NCBI RefSeq assembly: GCF_910592395.1
Contig: NC_088308.1
Span: 27,297,501 to 27,361,500 of the forward strand
DNA: 64,000 bases
Source: Lineus longissimus
Taxonomy: Eukaryota > Nemertea > Pilidiophora > Heteronemertea > Lineidae
Direction: 5' to 3'
The translations under genes and the position numbers were made by a program. Shown here piece by piece: positions 57,107 to 64,000 of the stretch (its first letter is position 1; each line of letters opens with the position of its first letter). Under the pieces are notes generated by a model. The model did no database searches. It saw nothing but the letters and a program-made list of their open reading frames with translations, and had not been told where the DNA came from.

Positions 57107-60100
57107 CGAAAATGAAGACATTTAAAGAAGACGGAGTAATTAGAAGAGAGCCGGACCAGAGATCAGAATAGCTTTTCTTGCGTCAGGCAAATGCTTCTTT
57201 AGCAACATATTTCTTGTGGTTTGGAATGCCACAGGTGATGACCAGGCACTAATCCTTGGTACCATCATCAAGCTTTGGGGTACTGGGCCGTATATCCAGA
57301 ACATCTTTATGTTATGAGTGGGTGCTATTTGCCATTAAGACAATAAGCAATACATCTCGCAAAGAAGTATATAATCAAGCTGGACAATATCATAACCCCA
57401 AGGCCATCTCTGTATTTGAAACCATGCAAGCATCTTCAAAGTCACGCGAAGCTTCATTATCGCATTCAAAGCTTTGTTCATCTTTCTAAGGCTAGATCAG
57501 TAACCACCAAGGTATCGTTTCTGAAATCTATAGAAATGGCGCAGACACATATAAAAGCAAATGGTATGGCAACTTGTCTCTTCAGGGAGCTATACATCAC
57601 AGTAATCAAGCCACCAGTTGAGCCACAGACCCCAAAGGACCAGGAGGGATTGTTGGACTCGGAATGAGCCAGAGGGGGAAGTTAGTTCGTCCTAATCGTG
57701 TGAAATTGATTGGTCGTCCCGGCGGAACTCTATAGCCACCTCCAGAACAATGGCTGGATTTCCAATGCAGCAGTTTAAATAAGTTGAACCAATGCATTGC
57801 TCTCAGCTTACCCACTGAGATTGTTAATCAAGATACCAATCCATTAATCAGCCCATGATAGGATGACAGTACAGCAGTTTGAACGCCCAATGTTGTGAAA
57901 TACGTTGGCTCAGCTTCAAGCCACGATAACCAATATCAACGACATGTAGTAGGTCAATTCTGAAGATCTAGTTTGTAACGAAGAAAAACAGTCTAAAGGT
58001 ACAATATACGACCAATGAAGGAGGCCATATCTAACTTCTTATCACTGAGGTCCTGTTATTCCCTTATCACCATGATTCCAATCAAGTCACTTAATTCATA
58101 GTTGAGTACAATCAGTTGCAGAAACTCTCATCACAGACAACAGCTTTTAAAGCGATATAATTTTGGATTTCAACAACTCTGTATTGCAACTTTCCTTTTA
58201 TTACAATATCTTGTCCCGATATCTTTCCGACAAAAGTGCATTTCAATGTTCCATGTAATGCAAAGCTTATCTCCTAACGGTTAAATAATGCATTTTCAAT
58301 TGTTGTTAGCTGAAAACTAGTTCATCTAAACAGCAGGGAAACGACATTAGCCAAACCGAAACATGTTAAAAATCGATTTTCCACTTTTCCATTTTTTTCT
58401 TTCGCTGGAGACAAGGAATGGATTACAACGGAAGACAACCGCTTTGTAATTGTCTGGCTAACCTGATTGCATTTTGGTTAGGAATTGGCTGTCTACGCCG
58501 TAACTACTACACTGGTTGATCGAGAGAGAATCCTAGTACTTTTATAGAAAGATGAATTTGCCTCAGGTCGACTACAACAAAGCGTAACCCTTCAATATAC
58601 ATGTGTCTTATAAGCCTAAATAAGGCTGGCTGTCTCGTGAAACAGATGACACTTGAATAAAATATATACTATACTATACATTGTAGTAGCAAATGGTCAC
58701 CCTCGTGAAATAATTGCCCAAGTCATGTTTTCAACTTTTAAGAAAAATGGAAAAAACTTATTCATTTCCTAACTATTTAGATTTTCAAAGTCCCAAGCTT
58801 GACTTAGGCAGTTATTCCATTGACCTTCCTCAACACCAGGAGATGAGACATTGAGTTAAGCACTTTTACAGGTGACTCTTATGCCCATGGTAAATCAATT
58901 CGGCAAATAGACTACCTGGGCTTTTATTTCATGAGGGTGACGAAGTGTAATGACCCAAGAAATGTCTATGGCAGCTCGTACCAAATACTTGTAGAGTCAA
59001 GTTTTTTTTGTTAAGGGTAACCGTACACACTGAAAACAGTTGTCTCAGGCAATATGATGGCCGCTTTTAGTACATCATGTTGTAGAACCATCAAAGAGTA
59101 ATCGTTGGTCCTGAAGCAAGGAGGTGAAACGAACAACCATATATAAAACTGTATCGAATCTACCTTGAAGCAATGTGAATTGATGGATGCACTATGACAT
59201 TTGGTGACATATTTTGTCTGTGATCTTAAACTGCCCTGGAGAGACCAGTCAAGAAGTTGTAATGATGAAGTGGCGAAACATTACGGAGTATGGTACTCCA
59301 AGAGATAACGACTAAAATGGTAAGTAGGTCTCCTTTTGATACCACACTTCGAGCAAACTAATCTGAGATGGTCATATTCTAACTTTTTATGTATGTGTGT
59401 TTAGAGTCCAACGAGATATTTTTCCGACAAGTCCTGATGATCTTGAATGAATTTTTTTAGGTGATCTGCACCTTTACTGATTGTAGTTATCATATAAATC
59501 GTATATCCGATGGATATCGGTTCCGAGCACTTGCGTGAAACTGCCTCTTTTGAACATTATTTCCTGATTGAATCATTTAGAATATAAAATTAACCATCAA
59601 ACTCAAATAATTAATACTCCTAAACGACAACGAGCTTGCAATTCATAGAAGGCATACAGAAATAAATGTAACTGTACTGTAATAAACTAAAAGCAAAAAA
59701 AACAATGTATCCTGCAACCACTAATCAACGTAAATACCGCACCACATGCCAGAGGCTAAATGATTGACGCTCCCAACATAAATGTAATGAGAGATAGTTT
59801 TTCCCCGGGTTGCGCATCTTTAGAAAATGATCCATATTCCTGTGATTGAATATCTGTTCATAAATGATCAGGTTGCGTTTAAGCCTTGCAATACCAATGA
59901 TTGGAACGAAAGGAGGTGTTTAATTAAGGCTGCACAGATATTAACCTTCAGGTCCTTACTAATATCATATCTAATGTAATAATGAAAACATGCACAGCAG
60001 CGGAGCGCAGTAAGGTTAAGTTTTATCGGAAACTAATGGTTTCATATAGCAGTTACATGTATACCCATATCCACATAGTAAATGGAAGGCAATTATTATC

Positions 60101-62769
60101 ATGTTACTTCTTTGGTCAAAATGTAAGGTATACGTAACTAAGGCAACTGGGAAAAGGTAACGTATCAGTCATGGTATTTGTTACAGTACCCCATCACGAC
60201 TGCCGATCAACGACCATTCTAGGCGCTTGGTGATGCTGAGTGAATCGAGTGAAGCCGAAAGGCCTCAATGTGTCCATGGCGACAGTGTGCATACAAGGTT
60301 GGTTACACGTACTTGGCTGCATTAAAGGTGCTAGCCAAGCGGTAATCGTTTTTTATAATGATAGTTTACTCCATGAATCCAAAAACTGTTTGTATAAACT
60401 GACTTTTACATTTCAACTGTTTGCCAAATTCATACACTTGGTCAGGGGTCTAGAATGGAGTTTATTTCTGCACATCAATATTTTGGAGCCCATTACACAA
60501 AAGTGTCTAGTTCTTGCTGTGATCATGTCCAGATGATTTGACACCATGACAAGGTTGCAGATGGTGGAAGTGAGTAATCGCACATGTAACCCCTTTATCT
60601 TCTCCAGAGCTACCTTAAAATGTAAAATACTAAGTCAGATTGGTTATTGGCAGCTATTAACCAGGAGGGCCATGAATGCGCCTCATCGGGCCTAGGCCCC
60701 ACCAATAATGCCATCCTGTCTAGTATCACCATTGTTTTACTACCATTGATCCTTTCATTTACTGTGCTTATCGGTTGCGCTTGACGAAGGAATCTTCCGA
60801 AAGCGCCAGGTTGTGGTATATCATGTCAGAATCCATTAGCTTTTACCATCCCTCCCCTTATTGTTTTTCTCGCTCAGGGAGTTCCAGTGTCTGGCTATAT
60901 AACAAGGTGACTATAAGCCAAGGGGTAAAGGGCGTTATGACCACATTAGTCTTCTTTCTACCAAATGGATTTATAACGACCTATGGTAACGATCCGCGTT
61001 AACTGGAAAATCGTAATGATGATGCATGTTTCAGTTAGTGTGTATATTTTTTTAACATTGTTATTACATGTACATTCAGTTTTAGTGAGATCTTCGTTGC
61101 AGTCTGAAATCAGTGTGTACTTGAGTTTGTAAAGTTCGGGCTCAGGGCTTTTCAAGATCAAAAATGTCATTGATAATAATGATCTATCAAACAAATTCAA
61201 AAATATCCAATAAACACCACTGGTGCAATGAACTCAGTCTATTAGACAAGCAACATGACGAATAACACACATTTCCGATATCTTCCTTGCAATGACGGAC
61301 GGTACTTCACTGCAATGCTTGTTCCTCGGCCATCATTGGACCATTGGCTACACCGTTAGTATGCGCTCTCAGCCTGCCAAACCAATGAATAAGAAGTAAG
61401 AACGTAATTAGTCTACGAACATCAATATCTCCTAAGACGCTAATACCGAAAACAATACATTTTTAATTATCATGTGTAGTAGAGGTATCCCAGCGGCCAT
61501 ATTGCCCCAACTCGGCCATTTCCCCTGGGACGCCCTTAAGCACTTTGTTGTCTAGATTTCGCGTGAACGACGTCATCAACGGAAAGGGAACGTGCTCTCA
61601 TGATTCCCTTTTGCCTAAGTGTCCTTAGGCTTTTGCTGAAGTAGGCTATAATGTCCCCGTCTTTTCGGGCCGCCTCGCAAAAACTTCTTTGCCAATTTTT
61701 TGAAACTTTTGTTTTTGTAACCATGGTTACCGACATATAAAAGTCCTGGTAGGTCCCGAAATCTGATTTATTACGAGAAAAAAACCTCTTGACGAAATCG
61801 GCTCAGGAGTTTCCCGAAAAGGAAGTATAGACATTTAATAGTCATGAAAAGCCTTCAGTTCTTATATCAAGACGGGTTGCTTGACCAAGAACCTGCGGTG
61901 TTGTTTACGAATTTTGTTGGCGGACGATTCACGTTACTGCGCCTTACATCTGAGGAGATTGGACTGCGACCTAAAAATAGAGTCTCGCGAGTCCGGCATG
62001 ATATTTCACGGTGGTAAATCTCTCCCTTGGTAACGATAATGGCTGAATATAAAAGCATTGGCGATACCACAGCCACAAAGGTACAACTACTAAAGATTTC
62101 ATCCTGATTTCGTAATCCCAACTCGCAAATAGCATGCTCTAACATTTCAATAAAAGAATACCAGACTAAATTCCTCTGGTAGCCATCAGCAACTAACAGT
62201 TTTTCTCGGGTTAAATCGATTTGTCTTGCTTGCTGACAAGAAATTCTTTGGTTCCGCCGATCATTGGAATGCATTTAGGACAGTTTTTTGTGTCATTTGT
62301 TGGCACGAGTAATTTCGTGTTGACGCCGATGCTGGAATCTTGTTGTTAATGCTAATCAGACGAAATTTCGTTGTCACCATTGACAACATCATTCAGGGAC
62401 AGTGGGCCAGCGACACGAGTGACCTCTTTCAGGCAAACTTATACCGCTTTGAACTAATTTACACTATTTAAAAAAAACACTCTGATAGATTAGAAGTCCT
62501 ATGTCTATAAAACTTGCAAGTTAACATCTATATACAAGATGAATGAGATCAGACTATATAACACGGGGAAATAAATTACATGATGAACTAACACCTGCCT
62601 ATTCTGATAGAATATTCATAATGGCTCAATACGTGTTAATCAATCAAGGGATTGTGCCACATCTCAACTCAGCCTCCGGTGATATGGTGATGGTGATTTT
62701 GTAATGGTAGACTTGGAAGATAGTTTTGCTATTGATTAATCCACAGAGAGAGAGAAGAAAAGCTCTTAC
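57107..62769. other. Non-coding or intronic stretch
   Basis: No repeat family or gene recognised. Open frames such as 61867-62274 (minus, 135 codons) show no domain, motif or splice pattern that would raise them above chance. Confidence 0.5.
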
Positions 62770-62919
62770 CGCGTAGATAAAAGGTCGGAGCAGGTTGAAT
62801 TGATTTAGTGTCCCATATCTCTGCCCATATATTGCCTTCCGGGCTTTTTGAGAATAATAATAAGATTAAACATTCACCATCTTGACTACATAAATGTTGT
62901 TGTTTTTTCGGGAGATGAC
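62770..62919 (-). CDS. Candidate exon, phase 1-1, unidentified product
   Basis: 150 nt, 50 codons, between a strong acceptor (GTGTTTGTTTGCAG) and donor (CGCG|GTAAGAGC). It begins and ends in phase 1, the symmetry typical of exons that encode extracellular modules. Encodes HLPKKQQHLCSQDGEC, a hydrophobic strand CLILLLFSKSPEG, then NIWAEIWDTKSIQPAPTFYL. I do not recognise the family. The D..S..P.FYLRG ending loosely recalls the first half of a PLAT domain, but this is weak. No flanking exon could be tied to it. Chance remains possible. Confidence 0.3.
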
Positions 62920-62932
62920 CTGCAAACAAACA

Positions 62933-64000
62933 CATCAGAAACTGCAACAAATACTGGGCACTCCAATTTTCTGGTGGCGTGTTATCTTGAACTATAGAAG
63001 CCATTTACTAATAGACAAATCTCCTCGCCCAAATCCATATTTCCACTCTCTATTTTCGTAGTTATCAAGTTTGTGACTCTTTAGGCACAATGCCAGAATT
63101 CCTCCTTGAGATATGGAACCACAAGAAAACGGCAAAGATCTGATTTTGACAAAGAAACGCGTTTCAGGAAAATGAAGATAACTGCTCCAATTTCTATACT
63201 TTGTAGCAACAAACAAACAAAATATTATGTCGCTTGTCGTCCTTTAACTTAAAACGTGCTTTGTTGGCTGTAGCGGCCCTTGCAAGTGTGAGGTAAAGCT
63301 TTGCTGACCAAGTTTATTATTGGGGTCAAAGACGTCCCGCAGTGTTCAAAGTGGCATTGGTATCGGTAATGACTAATAATCAACGCCAAAGCATCTTATT
63401 GGTAATAGGTGATGACTTTATAGAGATATTTAGGGATGCCAATTATTTCGTGTAGAAGAGAGCTTTCCTTTGCTGTTCAAGCAACTAACATTGACCGTTG
63501 AGGAAGCATGGGTAAAAGACCTGTGTTGACCGGGTGTGCTCGAAGCAATGCTTTAATGTACGGTAGGGAAATCGTTGTCTAATGGACGATACCGCTCCTG
63601 ATAGGTTGTGGGCAAAGCAATCTATTGGTAAATGAGGTGCAAGTTACAGCGATATGGTTGCCTCAGTTAAAACATTTATCATTAAGAAAACAGCTTTGGG
63701 ATCCCAGGAGCCACATTAGCAAACGCCATCGGCGTAGCAGACGAAATACATTTTATTTCTCCATCTCACCTCTCCGCTGAATACAAAACGTGTTATGTTA
63801 CAAAGCTAGGCAAAGGTGACAGAAAAAAGCCCATTATACTAGTGTAAGGTTTCAACCGCCTCCCAAAGCCTTCAACATTAACAACCTGAGATTGACATTA
63901 GTATGGATGTTAAGACAGAACATAACGATGGTAGGAAGCCATGCGATGAGATTTAATACAGAAATATTATGCTTCTTTTACAGTGATGTAACGTATTGAC
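62933..64000. other. Right edge, nothing supported
   Basis: A minus-strand open frame at 62992-63216 (KSHKLDNYENREWKYGFG) has no splice signals that tie it to the candidate exon at 62770-62919. No repeats noted. Confidence 0.4.

Noticed and set aside
61867-62274. Minus-strand frame of 135 codons beginning with ATG.
   Set aside because: No recognisable motif, no supporting splice signals and AT-rich codon use; within chance for this window.

Overview
The window is nuclear DNA from an animal. Protein-coding sequence is cut into short exons with GT..AG introns, is sparse, and sits in AT-rich non-coding DNA full of foldback elements and minisatellites. The one gene I can identify with confidence encodes an NMDA-type ionotropic glutamate receptor subunit of the GluN2 class, on the minus strand. 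Its ligand-binding core (an EVED..WG loop, a GNWNGL stretch, the ISPTAFL ending) looks to me more like protostome GluN2 than vertebrate GluN2. With no CRISPR, operon or bacterial signals, I infer a marine or other invertebrate, probably lophotrochozoan. That placement is inference.

Gene layout: the start codon is at 37998. Exon 1 (37552-37998) encodes the signal peptide and the first part of the amino-terminal domain. A first intron of about 33.9 kb follows (3615-37551). Exons 2-9 are then packed into 3.3 kb (350-3614) with introns of 173-378 bp. All nine exons join in frame through consensus splice sites (447+179+114+194+187+115+221+145+184 nt = 595 codons plus 1 nt). They reach the end of ligand-binding segment S1, just before the first membrane helix. 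The pore, S2 and the C-terminal tail lie off the left edge, so the gene is partial here.

The long intron 1 and the DNA upstream of the gene (38.05-64 kb) hold mostly repeats: eight copies or fragments of one foldback (MITE-like) element, one of which makes up most of GluN2 intron 8; a separate 625-bp element with 28-bp terminal inverted repeats (19457-20081); a minisatellite of six identical 31-bp units (15606-15791); diverged tandem arrays near 26.1, 37.3 and 54.6 kb; and a 32-bp-arm hairpin at 52785-52861.

Upstream of the GluN2 gene, on the same strand, are four unidentified possible exons (51.3-51.5, 56.6-56.75, 56.9-57.1 and 62.77-62.92 kb) with usable splice signals. They may belong to a neighbouring gene that continues off the right edge, but none has a recognised product. 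Open frames of up to about 140 codons are expected by chance in 64 kb of this composition, so I have not called genes from ORF length alone. I do not see a clearly novel system here. The points most worth checking are the altered ligand-contact positions in the receptor, the element-filled intron and the orphan exons.
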